Shown in pieces: positions 23,401-33,600 of a stretch of DNA of 64,000 nucleotides; position 1 is the first letter of the stretch, and each line of letters opens with the position of its first letter. Source of the DNA: Vitellaria paradoxa (lineage: Eukaryota > Streptophyta > Magnoliopsida > Ericales > Sapotaceae); NCBI GenBank assembly GCA_019916065.1, contig CM034241.1:12685223-12749222 (forward strand), in the 5' to 3' direction. The position numbers and the translations under genes were made by a program. The notes below the pieces were generated by a model. It saw only the letters and a program-made list of their open reading frames with translations, ran no database searches and was not told the DNA's origin.

Positions 23401-24636
23401 TTTACCAATGTTACCTATACCAATAATTCTTCCTTTGCTATTGTCTCTAAAAGTGACAAATCCTCCATTTTTAGAAGATAAAAAAGTGAACATGGTTGCA
23501 TCACCCGTCATATGCCTTGAGCAAGCACTATCAAAGAACCACCTTTCACTCTTTGATTTATATTTCAAGCAAACCTCATTCTCTTCTTCTTGAGCCATAA
23601 AACAAATGTTTGCAATTTCTTCTCCATGTGACTCATTATCGGAGGAACTATCATCGCTATCTCCCCATGTTGCCACCATTGCATTCTTTTTGTCCTTTTT
23701 ATAACTCCTTTTGAGTTGAGGACATTCGGGCTTGATATGGCCGGGCTTTTTGCATTCATAACAAATGATAATATCTTTCTTACTTGAATCTCCTTTGATT
23801 GTCTCCTTCTTGTGGAATTTTCTTCCATCTTGCTTCTTTTTGTTAATGTATTTCTTGAATTTTCTAGTGATCATAGCAATGTCTTCATCATCTTCATCAC
23901 TTGATTCATCCACATTTTTATCATTAAATGTGGACTTGAAGGCAATTCATTTCTTCTTTTTGGAGTCTTCTTCCTCATTAGCTTTTAAAGTAATCTCATG
24001 GGTCATAAGAGAACCCAAGAGTTCATCTAAACTCAATCTCGTGAGATCTTTTGCTTCTTGGATGACCGTCACCTTTGGTTCCCATCCCTTTGGCAAAGAC
24101 CTAAGAATTTTTCTCACCATTTCAACATTAGTATAGATTTTACCAAGAGATTTCAAACTATTTATAATATCGGTAAATCTAGTAAACATTTCCGAAATAG
24201 ACTCATCCGGTTTCATTTTAAACAATTCATAATGATGAACAAGCATACTAATTTTAGACTCTTTAACTTGATTAGTACCTTCATGAGTGACTTCTAATTT
24301 ATCCCAAATTTCTTTAGCGGTTTCACATGTAGAAATTCTATTAAACTCATTATGGTTAAGTGCACAATATAACATGTTCATAGCTTTGGCATTTAGTTGG
24401 ACTTTAGCTTCATCGGCTTCGGTCCATTCACTTTCATCCTTGGGAACAATCCTATTATCTACGGTTTTAGAAGGAACATAAGGTCCATTAGATATGACTT
24501 TCCATGACCCATAATCAATGGCTTGAACATAGATTCTCATTCTAGCCTTCCAATAATTATAGTTTGTTCCATTGAACAAAGGAGGTCGGTGGGTCGATTG
24601 GCCTTCAAAAGTGGAGGCACCAAAAGATGTTGCCAT
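20456..24636 (-). pseudogene. copia gag-pol polyprotein with three stops and one frameshift
   Basis: One frame runs from ATG at 24636. The order is gag capsid (24636-23950), CCHC knuckle CYECKKPGHIKPEC, protease with WFFDSACSRHMTG, integrase with HRRLGH...CDAC zinc site, MDLFGP, RSDHGRE and NGVVERKNRTL (catalytic D, D, E visible), reverse transcriptase with [15 protein letters not shown] and intact YVDDIIFGAT, then RNase H with STAKTEYIAA. In-frame stops lie near 23946 (after the lysine-rich gag tail), 23326 and 21838. A one-base shift near 20690-20700 moves the RNase H tail to another frame, where it continues to QLADIFTKPL and ends at 20456. Catalytic residues are otherwise kept. The copy cannot make a full polyprotein. 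Confidence 0.93.
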
Positions 24637-24677
24637 GATCTTAACTCTTTGACAGTTAAGTCAAAATAAGAGCCCTT

Positions 24678-24689
24678 GCTCTGATACCA
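24678..24689 (-). other. primer binding site (tRNA-Met)
   Basis: Plus strand GCTCTGATACCA; on the minus strand a perfect TGGTATCAGAGC, two bases inside the 5' LTR. Confidence 0.9.
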
Positions 24690-24691
24690 AT

Positions 24692-26279
24692 TGTTGTCCC
24701 AAATAGCAACACTAGAGGGGGTGAATAGGGTTGCTTAAAAATTTTACAAATAAAAATTTCAACCCTAAAACAAATATGTCAAGATGAATATGAAATGCAC
24801 CAAAAAAAAATTATTCAATATTTGTGAATGAAGAGTGAGTGCTAGTGTTTGCAATAAATATAAAGAGAAGGGAAGAGAAGCAAACACAATCGATTTATAG
24901 TGGTTCGGCTTCAATGTTGCCTACGTCCACTCCCCCAAGGCCTTCCTTGAGATTTCTCCACTATTCTTTGAAGAGCTTATTACACACTAGCTTCCCAAGG
25001 TGCTAGAAACCTTTTCCAAGTGATTTTATCCCCAAATCACTCACACAAGTCTCTCTCAAAGAAAGTCTCTTGTTTTGGTCCTAACACTTGAACCAAAACC
25101 AACAAGAGCTCACCCAACTCTCACAAATTAAAAGGGCTTTAAATTTCCCTTTCTTACAACAACAATGATGAGTTTAAAACTCAACCAAATCAAAAAGAAA
25201 CTCTCACAAGTTGAATATGAAAGATGAAGCACAAATGTGAGAAGAAATCACTCTATGTTTGCAAAGTTATGGAATTTCTTGTATCTCTTTGTAAGTACTT
25301 CTTTCTTGCCTTGTTCCTCTACTTGAATCTGAGTTTGAGGCTCTATTTATAGATGAAAATCTGCAAATGGCCGTTACTAAGTGAAAAGACACTTTTGCCC
25401 TTGAAAGAAATTGAATTTCCTTGCTTCCAATGCTGTCTTTCAGATTTAGATTTTCTGAGATATATTTGTGACCATTTTTCACCCTCAGAACGTTTAAATC
25501 TGATATTGCCCCAGAGTAAAGACTTTGTAGATATATAAGTCAGCCATCACCTGTCAAATTTTGAGCTTCATCCAACGGTTAGATAGTCAGATATGGCTTC
25601 TGAACCGAGACCAGCTTCTGATAGCTTTTTCTGACATTCTGAATCTGTGTTTCCCGTTTAAGCTTCCGTTTCACTAAGATACTTTTAGAATTAGAAGAAA
25701 CTTAAACTACAAAAGTTGTAGCTTTTTGAGTCTTCTTTTCACACACCAAAAATCAGAATTTTTAAAGCTGTATAGTATGAGTTATGTCTCAAAACCTAAG
25801 ACTAGCTCCAGAATCCAGAATTAAAAACCTTTCTGTAATGCCTAATGTTCCAACTCATGTTTTGATACCTTAACGTCAGTTTCACAAAAATCTCCCTTCG
25901 GTAAAGTTGTAGATATGGACGTCTAGTTTACTGTATTAAAATTTCATGAAAATTAAATCTTTGGATCTTAAGATATCATCTATATACTAACACGTGTCTG
26001 ATTTCTCTGTTTATCCGAGTTAACCTCTAGTTCAAATATTCATCTTACTTTGATTTCTATTACTCCAAACTTTGAAATTCCTTTATTCCTTCATCCAAAT
26101 TATGTGAAAATATCTAAAAAATAATATCAATCTCTTCCAACTCTATTATCTTGAATCTATCAAATGAATTGTAACATTTCTTACAACGTTTATTTGAAAA
26201 TTTATTGTGAAAATTTAATTCAATGTTTGTTATCATCAAAATCATTTATAAAACTAACTTTATAAACCTTGGGCCAAAA
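24692..26279 (-). repeat. 5' LTR of SIRE copia element
   Basis: 1588 bp. Its outer end reads GGGCCAAAA where the partner LTR has GGGCCAACA, so the terminal CA has become AA. The AATAA target duplication follows at once. Confidence 0.93.
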
Positions 26280-26433
26280 AATAACAACATAATAATTTAC
26301 GTTAAAAGTTCCCAAATTGGAGAAAAATCATAAACACTCAAAAAAGAAAATCTACTATGTTAAAAATTGTACAATCACATAATTTTTCCTCTTACACCCA
26401 ATACCCTCATACACCCACAAAGCAATTCCCTAA

Positions 26434-27032
26434 CATTTTGTTTGGAAACATTTCTCTATTAGAATTTATTTGATTTTAAAATAAAGAATTGAATTGATTT
26501 GATTTGACCAGGTAAGTAAAATTTTGTGTTTGGAGCACACTTTGAATTGAAAAATTAAATTGATTTGATTTAAGAGAAATATCAAATTTGACCATGTTAA
26601 TAGGAAATAAAAAAATATAATGAATATGATATATAATGATAAATTTGTTCACATACTTAAGATGTGTTTGGAGTGATAAAAAGTAAGATAAAATAAGACA
26701 AATTGAGATAAGTTGTGGGTTTTTAATTCGTACAATAAGATAAAAAGTGAATAACTTTTAGAGATTTTTATAATTTTTCGGAGATTTTTTTTTTTTTTTT
26801 GTTTTTTAGCACACCAAATGGTGCCTTAGATGGCTTAAAAAATAATGAATTCTCTTCAAATTCTATTGTTTTGGATTAGATTTCAAATGATATAGAAATA
26901 TCAAAATTTAAGTTATAAAATGAAATCAAATCCAACTCATAAAATTTTAATTTACCTCTACACATAAAAATTGGTGAGAATTCTCATCAATTGAAATCAA
27001 ATCCTATAAAATCCACCATTCCAAACGGATTG
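26434..27032 (-). mobile_element. PIF/Harbinger-type MITE, copy B, with nested MITE
   Basis: TAA on both sides (26431-26433, 27033-27035). Inverted ends CATTTTGTTTGGAAACA and, reversed, CAATCCGTTTGGAATGG. Without the 166-bp inner element and its 3-bp duplication the length is about 430 bp, agreeing with copy A (424 bp), to which it aligns in reverse. Confidence 0.75.
26660..26825 (+). mobile_element. Tourist-like MITE inside MITE
   Basis: 166 bp flanked by TTA (26657-26659 and 26826-26828). Ends: AGATGTGTTTGGAGTGATAA and, reversed, GGCACCATTTGGTGTGCTAA. MITE copy A at 6628 shows the uninterrupted site (reversed: TTATTTAAATGGCTTAAG). Confidence 0.7.
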
Positions 27033-27215
27033 TAAAAAAACTTTTACTCTTAGCTTACAGAAAAGAAATTTAACTAGAGACAAAATTTGTTACACAAAAC
27101 TTTAACTGATGCATCTTTACCAAACAAAAATGAGTCTTTATTTATAACTTCACAAGACCTCTTTTCTTTCATGGGCAAAATGATGTAAGACTCCAAAGGA
27201 GTTACCACACTAACA

Positions 27216-28029
27216 ATTTCCACCTTGGTAACTTTAGTTGGTCCCACATCCAAACTCCACCTCTAGGAGAATTTTCTGAAACCATAACTCTCAGTTATAG
27301 AGAATTGTCATGCTCCACTATAAAGAGGATACTTAGAATAAACTAATTTCAAACATTTCACTTCAGCTCATATTGAAAACAACCTTATTAAAAAATTATG
27401 AAGCAACTCCCATGTTTGGCTTTCCTGTAAGTTCATCAGCCATCTACATAAATTTTCACCAAACATCCGGCATCAATGCCAAACTAATGCTTGTGTGCAA
27501 ACTTGTGAACCTGCTAACAGTAACACATCCTCCATCATGACAACGTTGGAGATTAGCGACATGCCATGAAAATGTACATATCCCTTTTAGAGGAGATCAT
27601 CTTCTATAGAGACACTCACAGTGTTAGCGATATTGTCAATCTCTACATTTATTGAATTGGAGCAACTTGCTGAACCCACTCCACTGATGATATCAGGGGT
27701 TGGCCTACCTTTCAACACCTTATGCAGTCCTAACTAAATCAAAATGTCTCTAACTTGCACTTGCTACAAGACAAAATTGATTCTCTCATTGAATATTTCC
27801 ACCTCAAATCTGACATAATTTGAAGCCCTACCTCTTAACTTCTGCCTTAATGAATTTTATCATAGAAATAAATAGTAACCACTAAGTAAGTTCCTAAGAA
27901 AGATTGGAGGCATCATATTAGTCCCACTTAAAACCCAATCTCCTAAACGGAACCTTCTTGGACTTGTATTTATCCACAATACCACACTAAAGTTCCACTA
28001 TACCAAAGAATCTAAGCTCTTATACCATT
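27216..28029 (-). other. internal region of the small LTR element
   Basis: 814 bases between LTRs. It starts (minus) after the primer site and ends with a CCAAGGTGGAAATTG-like purine tract next to the 3' LTR. No gag or pol frame is recognisable, so the element is non-autonomous (TRIM-like in size). Confidence 0.6.
28016..28027 (-). other. primer binding site
   Basis: Plus strand GCTCTTATACCA, a one-base variant of the tRNA-Met site, two bases from the LTR start. Confidence 0.7.
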
Positions 28030-28428
28030 TGTTGGGAATTTAGACCTCTTAAATTCACCCATTAGGATCTATATTTGACAAAATATCAAGAAGAATAGAG
28101 AAATAATAACAATACAATAATTTACGTGAAAATTTTCCAAATTTGAAAAAAACCAAAGGCACTCCGAGAAGAAATCCACTATATAAAAAATTGTTACAAT
28201 CACATAATTTTTCCTCTCACACCTAATACTCCAATACACCTACAAAGTAATTCTCTAAGCAAACTTTAACTCTTATCTCGCAAAAGAGAAATTTAACTAT
28301 AGTCAAAATTTGTTACACAAAATTTTGACCGATATATCTTCACCAAACAATTATTTATAAGCTCATAAGGTTTTCCATCTTTTGTGAGCAAACCGACGTG
28401 GGACTCCAAAGGAGCCATCACACTAACA
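28030..28428 (-). repeat. 5' LTR of the small LTR element
   Basis: 399 bp, TGTTGGGAATTTAGACC ... CACACTAACA. It matches the interrupted copy at 26280-27215. Confidence 0.8.
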
Positions 28429-29590
28429 ACTATGTTGCAACTAGCTTAGTCTTTCTATTGGGACATTGGTGCTAGAGTGATTGCTGCCTCCTATATAGCC
28501 TATCACGTGCAAATTATTTTCGACACAATGCGTTTCCTAGCTTTGAGATGTGTCGATATCTCATGTAAGGATCAATCAGATTCATGAACAATACATTGGC
28601 TAGTTTTGTGGTTAGGATATGTTTTTCAATTTCACTTTTCTTAATATTTTCTTTTGCAGTGAAGAAAGTTAATTCTCTATGCTAAAAATTGTGCTATTGT
28701 TGTCTGAAATTTCCCTTAAAAGAAAAAAAAAATGTTGGCTGAAATAATTTTTTGTGTTATATTACCCAGCACTATATGAATTCCACCTATATGTTGTTTC
28801 CTTGTGATCAAAAAATCATTTTACTTGTTAACATCTTTCAATTTACATTTGGTAATTTAGTCAGGTTCTATAGTTCCAGTTAATTTCTGTTTCTCTGCAT
28901 TTGGCCATCTAATGAAAAATCATTAAGGTGCCCCTTGACATGTTTGATCATGGATGTTGTATTGTGTTTTTAGAAGCTTAAAAGGCTGTGTAATACTCTT
29001 TGTTTCTTCAAGTTTTCACAAGCTTGTTAGGGTTGGATAGATTATCGCGCTATGTTTTGGTAAAGATGTGGACATGGGTGTCTATACTGTTATTCTTCTC
29101 TCCTTGCTTTGGTTTTCCTGTCTTGGATGCTGAGTTCATACAGTTCAGTTAGATACTAAAGTCTAAATTGAACAGTTAGTTATCGATTTGTAGGAATTTG
29201 AAATTGTAATCAAATCATTTAATTAAAAATATCAAACCAAACCCAATCACTGATTTCGATTTGGTTTAGTTTTATAAAAAGACATTTGATTAACAAATGG
29301 CATTACAAAATGAGACTTGCTGATCCTTTGAATACCCATTTTACAAAGACATTACATAGCCAACTAATGCATGAAGAGCCCAAAACCTTATCAAAAACCT
29401 TGTCCAATGCAGCAAAGGAATTCCCTTATCAGAATGGATAACATCTTCACCTTTAGTTGATCCTTTCAAATGCCAAAGAGCTTTGTTCAAATTCTCTAGG
29501 CTCAGCTAGACGGCTGATTATATCACCCCTAGAAATAAGCTTGTAGGGGATCAGAGAAATGCTCAAGAAAAATACTTTAGACGATTGCTT
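28429..29590. other. no gene recognised
   Basis: Moderate-complexity sequence without a recognised protein signature. It has the look of transcribed noncoding or 3' UTR sequence rather than a transposon, but nothing supports a specific call. Confidence 0.3.
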
Positions 29591-29602
29591 GGAAGGAACG
29601 CT

Positions 29603-29622
29603 CGACCGCCTTGAGGCGGTCG
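29603..29622. repeat. perfect 8-bp-stem hairpin
   Basis: CGACCGCC-TTGA-GGCGGTCG. The GGCGGTCG half also occurs next to the CACTA end at about 14341, so it may be CACTA subterminal sequence. Confidence 0.6.
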
Positions 29623-29639
29623 TTAAATCCTTATTTAAC

Positions 29640-29830
29640 TTCTCCCAAAATCCCTTCTTCCCCGCTTAGTCCCCCTTCTCTCTCTTTCTCTCTGTCTCTC
29701 TCTCTTCGCTCTTCCTGCTCGCCACCCCAGTTCCGGTCTGCCCCCACCATCGCCCTTCTGTTCCGGTGAGCTCCAGTCAATCAAATTCACGTATACCCCT
29801 TCTCTCTCTGTCTCTCTCTCACCATTTTCC
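29640..29830 (+). promoter_or_regulatory. pyrimidine-rich, C-rich patch resembling a 5' UTR
   Basis: (CT)n runs and C-rich text, then TTCCG|GTGAGCTCC, a possible splice donor near 29764. This is typical of plant first exons, but no coding frame with ATG follows. It may be the 5' end of a lost gene or an unspotted noncoding transcript. Confidence 0.25.
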
Positions 29831-29902
29831 AGCCACTAATAGCTCCATTTCTCTATTTTTGTATGCAGACCATCACCCCACTCCTCCAACAAAACTTCAG
29901 GT

Positions 29903-29934
<32 letters not shown>
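29903..29934. repeat. (ATT)n microsatellite
   Basis: About ten ATT/TTA repeats. Confidence 0.9.
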
Positions 29935-29949
29935 TGGTTTGGTTGAATT

Positions 29950-30265
29950 AATTTTCTGATTTTTTTAATTGATTTATTTGTAGTAATTGTTAATTTGTTT
30001 GACATAGTTTGTGATTTATTAAATTGTTAATTTTTTAGTTTGCTGAATTGTAATTTGTTAGATTGTGAATGCATGTTTTTTGTAATTTATTAGTTTGTTA
30101 AATTGTTAATTGTTGGTATGTTAATTTGTTAAATCGTCAATGCATGCTTGTTTGTAATTCATTAGTTTGTTAAATTGTTTATTGTTAGTTTGTTAATTTG
30201 TTAAATTATTAATTTATTAAGTTGTTAATTTATTAGTTTGTTAATTTGGTAATTGTTAGTTGTTA
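29950..30265. repeat. degenerate TTAATTTGTTA-type repeats
   Basis: Around twenty imperfect copies of a ~11-base T/A motif with G at fixed places (TTAGTTTGTTAATTTGTTAA-like). Confidence 0.75.
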
Positions 30266-30274
30266 ATTTATTAT

Positions 30275-30640
30275 ATTTTATATTGAAAATAATAAAAAAA
30301 AATTGACGACAATCCTATAAATTAAACATTTGACTTTCACTAGACAATATTTAAACAAAAGGTTCAACAAATATAAAGATTAATTTAGAAACACCATAAA
30401 ATATACTTATTCAAATAATTCATAATTTTAAAAGTATTAATGTATATTTTACATTGAAAATTCTAAAAAAATAAGGCAAAAATCCTATAAACACTTGACT
30501 TTAGACAAAATTTAGATAAAATGGTTAACAAATATAAAGATTAATTTATAAATTCAAAAATAAACTCGTCTAAATAATTCATAATTTTAAAAGCATTAAA
30601 CTCCCTAATGTACATTTTATATTGAAAATACTAAAAAATA
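30275..30640. repeat. ~170-bp imperfect tandem duplication
   Basis: Segments with AATCCTATAAA, then TTGACTTT, then AACAAATATAAAGATTAATT and ATTCATAATTTTAAAAG occur twice, with the start of a third copy next to the stop codon of the ankyrin gene. Confidence 0.75.
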
Positions 30641-30651
30641 AAATAATAATC

Positions 30652-33600
30652 CTAAAAGTACTCGCCTTTAATACAACGATATGTTATAACAGGTATCACT
30701 ACAATTGCTTTACAAAAGTTTATCACTTCTGAGCAAGGTAAAGTAAGCAGGAAAGGCGGAACAGATATAACATATATGCCAATGACAAGCCTCCGTGATT
30801 GAGTAATTAGCACTGTGTAAGTGCCTGTAACGAACGCAACCAAAATTGCTGCCACGGAAAGTCTAAGAACGGAGTAAACCACCGGATAAAAACGGAAGAT
30901 AGAGTGATCGGTTTGGTAATTTGCGATGGTGACATGAAAAAACACGGTGAGGATAGAGCAAAGAGCAGCTATACTGTTGGTCACGAGAAATAGTTTGAAT
31001 GCTTCCTCTTTTAGAAGAACTACCGGTTCTCCGCTGTTGCTACTGCGGTCAGTACCCTGTATTGTGAAACCGAGCGTGAAGGCAATTGTTGCTATGAGCG
31101 CAGCCACAACTAAATGGCCCTCACCTGCTTTGTGTAGACGTTCTTCAACTTCATCACGCTGCTTCTTTATTTTTTCTTTCATTTGCTTGTCAGATTCTAT
31201 AGCCCTGTTTCGTCCTTCCTCAAGCGCTTGCTTCCGTTTTGGAATGTAGTGCTTCTCACAAGGTATTCGATCCCAACTGACAGGGGCCTATATATATATA
31301 TTTTGGTTGTGAGATCAATCCAGAAGCAAAGTATATGAATAATATAACTGGGATTAATAAAAAGTCTTTCATTTAATTTTAAGAGTCTTTTTATCATTTA
31401 CTAGAAATTTATATAGCACATTCATTTTCATAGGTGCAAAATTTCCCAAATACTTTTTACAGTATTTAAGATATATACTGTAATGTTAGAGGTAAGAATA
31501 GAATTAAATGTTGTAAGAAAACATATAGGACATCTGAAGTAAGGTTGGGGTAGTGGAATCTTACCACATTCAAGTTCATATAATTTCCTCTTAGAAGCTG
31601 ATAGAGCCAGCGCCGACCTGAAATAAGATCAGCTGGTGTGTTTCCGACATTGTCTCTTTGATTTATTAGATGTTCGAACCAAGGATAGTTTTGAGCCTCC
31701 TTGATCACCGCCTCTTGCTCCGCCTCTGCGGCAATGTGCAGGATGTTATGACCTTTACCGTCGACTATCTCCCAACTATCGGGACAGTGGGATAACAGCA
31801 TTTTCATTACCTCTACGTACCCATGAGCGGCAGCTATGTGAAGAGCTATTTTATCATCGTCATCGTTTGCAGAAGTGTATGCCAGTGAGAATTGATCCCT
31901 TTCTAATAGTTTGCTAATCTTTTCATTATTCTTAATGCGTACAGCCCAGTGAATTGGGGTCCATCCATATTCATCTATCTCCTTGATTAGATCTGGTTGT
32001 TGATTCAACAGGTTTTCTATAGTTTGCACTGAATGAAAATCAAGTAACAGTCGCGACAAAAATTAATCATGATATAAATACATATATATGATAATATTCA
32101 ATTATTTAACTTTATTTTCCAAAGAAATATATGTGCCATGCTATAGAAAGAAATCTTACAGAAAAAATATCAAGAAAAATTTGACAATTATAACTTCATA
32201 ATTAAAATTATGTTATCCTTGAAGCACTTGATAGGTGACAAAATTATCTTAAAATTTATAAAAGAACAAATTAATGTGACGTGTAACTTATTATTACTAG
32301 ACGTGATACACACGCAATGTATGTGAATTTTTTTCTTTAATCATCAATAAAAATATTTTAATTTTGTAAATTATGAATATTTACTCAAATTTTTATTAAT
32401 TTTTATTTTTTATATATGTTCTAGATGCTGGAATACGTACAATACCCGTAAATTTTTATTACATTTTTATTTTAAAACTATGTATGTACCATTAATTAAT
32501 TTATTAATTATAAAGAAATTAACAAAAGTGATTCAAGTAGTAAATAAGAGGTAGTTATGGTAAAGTTATTTAAGTATTAACACATAATTAAGGAGCATTT
32601 AAAAAAAAAGTACAAAATAGTAGGTAGTTAAAGGATAATTAAGAAATAAAAAATTAAATAAGTAAAATTACTTAATTATATGGAAGTCATAAAGAAATTA
32701 TTTCTTAATTCTATTGAAGTGTAGGTGATTATAAGAAGTTAAAAGATATTATAGGAGGAAAAAAAATTCATTAAAAAAGGAGTTTCACCAAATTTACTGA
32801 TTTGTCCTATGACAATATAGAAGATTATTATTAATTTTTTATTTACAGGGCAGTAGTTAGCAGGACGGTTATGATTGAATTATGTTCTAATTTGATGGAT
32901 ATTTATATTTATGTTTATGTTTATCGGGAGATCATTATTTTTAGAATAATCTATCTACCCACAACATTATGCCATATAATCTTAATTTTAATTTTAGAAT
33001 AAGCTTGAAGCTCCCAGCCCAATTCACTTCGAGCTCGATATCTAATTAAATCCAATATCCCACTCATATTTTCTTAACATGCATATTTGGGGGCCGCTAT
33101 TCGCGCTCTAACTTTTATTATTTTTATTTACATTTAGTTTTTTTAATTTTCTTTTTATTTTTAGTTGTGATTTGTTATTTCAATACAAACCTATATAATA
33201 AAACAGGACAACTTTTTAAAATATTCCTCTCACAAACTAAGATCTAGCAGTTTAGAATTATTTTTTATTTCATTCAATAATTAATATCATTTTTATATTT
33301 TTAACTTCTTGCTTAATTTTTATTTTAGTGGACTCCACTACCACTACCATTTATCTCACAAAATAATTTGAGTATTTTAAATTTTACTATATTTCAAGTG
33401 TGAAGATCATATACAAATCAAAACTATTAACTTAAATTCCATCTAATTATATTTTCTAGAAAGTCAAACCTTCTAAACTAAATCACTATAATTTATATTT
33501 TCTCTTATGGTGTTTATCAAAAATTAATTGGAGAGTAAAACCAAAACATATGTAGTACCTGCTAAAATCTAAAATGTTTGAAAAAAAAATTAAAACGATG

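Larger units (their letters stand above)
18565..26279 (-). mobile_element. Ty1/copia retrotransposon, SIRE/Maximus type, full length
   Basis: A complete 7.7-kb element: two 1.59-kb LTRs, primer site, one gag-pol frame, polypurine tract and a 5-bp target duplication. The LTRs begin TGTTGTCCCAAATAGCAACA and differ at roughly 18 sites by my count (about 1.1%), so the insertion is young. RT and gag motifs (RTKHIEIR, QLADIFTKPLNEDR, gag FNGTNYNYWKARMRIY) fit the SIRE lineage. No envelope-like ORF is present; only about 300 bases separate pol from the 3' LTR. It lies inside the 3' LTR of an older small LTR element. Confidence 0.93.
26280..27215 (-). repeat. 3' LTR (part) of small LTR element, with MITEs inserted
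   Basis: Sequence from AATAACAACATAATAATTTA onward matches the LTR at 28030-28428 on both sides of the MITE insertion and ends CACACTAACA at 27215. Its front part is left of the copia insertion (about 18500-18559) and is rearranged; the first ~60 bases of the LTR are missing there. Confidence 0.75.

Noticed and set aside
22088..24297. Plus-strand ORFs inside the SIRE element
   Set aside because: Antisense shadows of gag-pol with low-complexity Ser/Phe-rich translations.
31466..32059. Independent 197-residue ankyrin ORF with its own ATG
   Set aside because: The ATG lies upstream of an acceptor (TTCATTCAG) and the last 33 codons lie past a donor; it is exon 2 of the larger gene.
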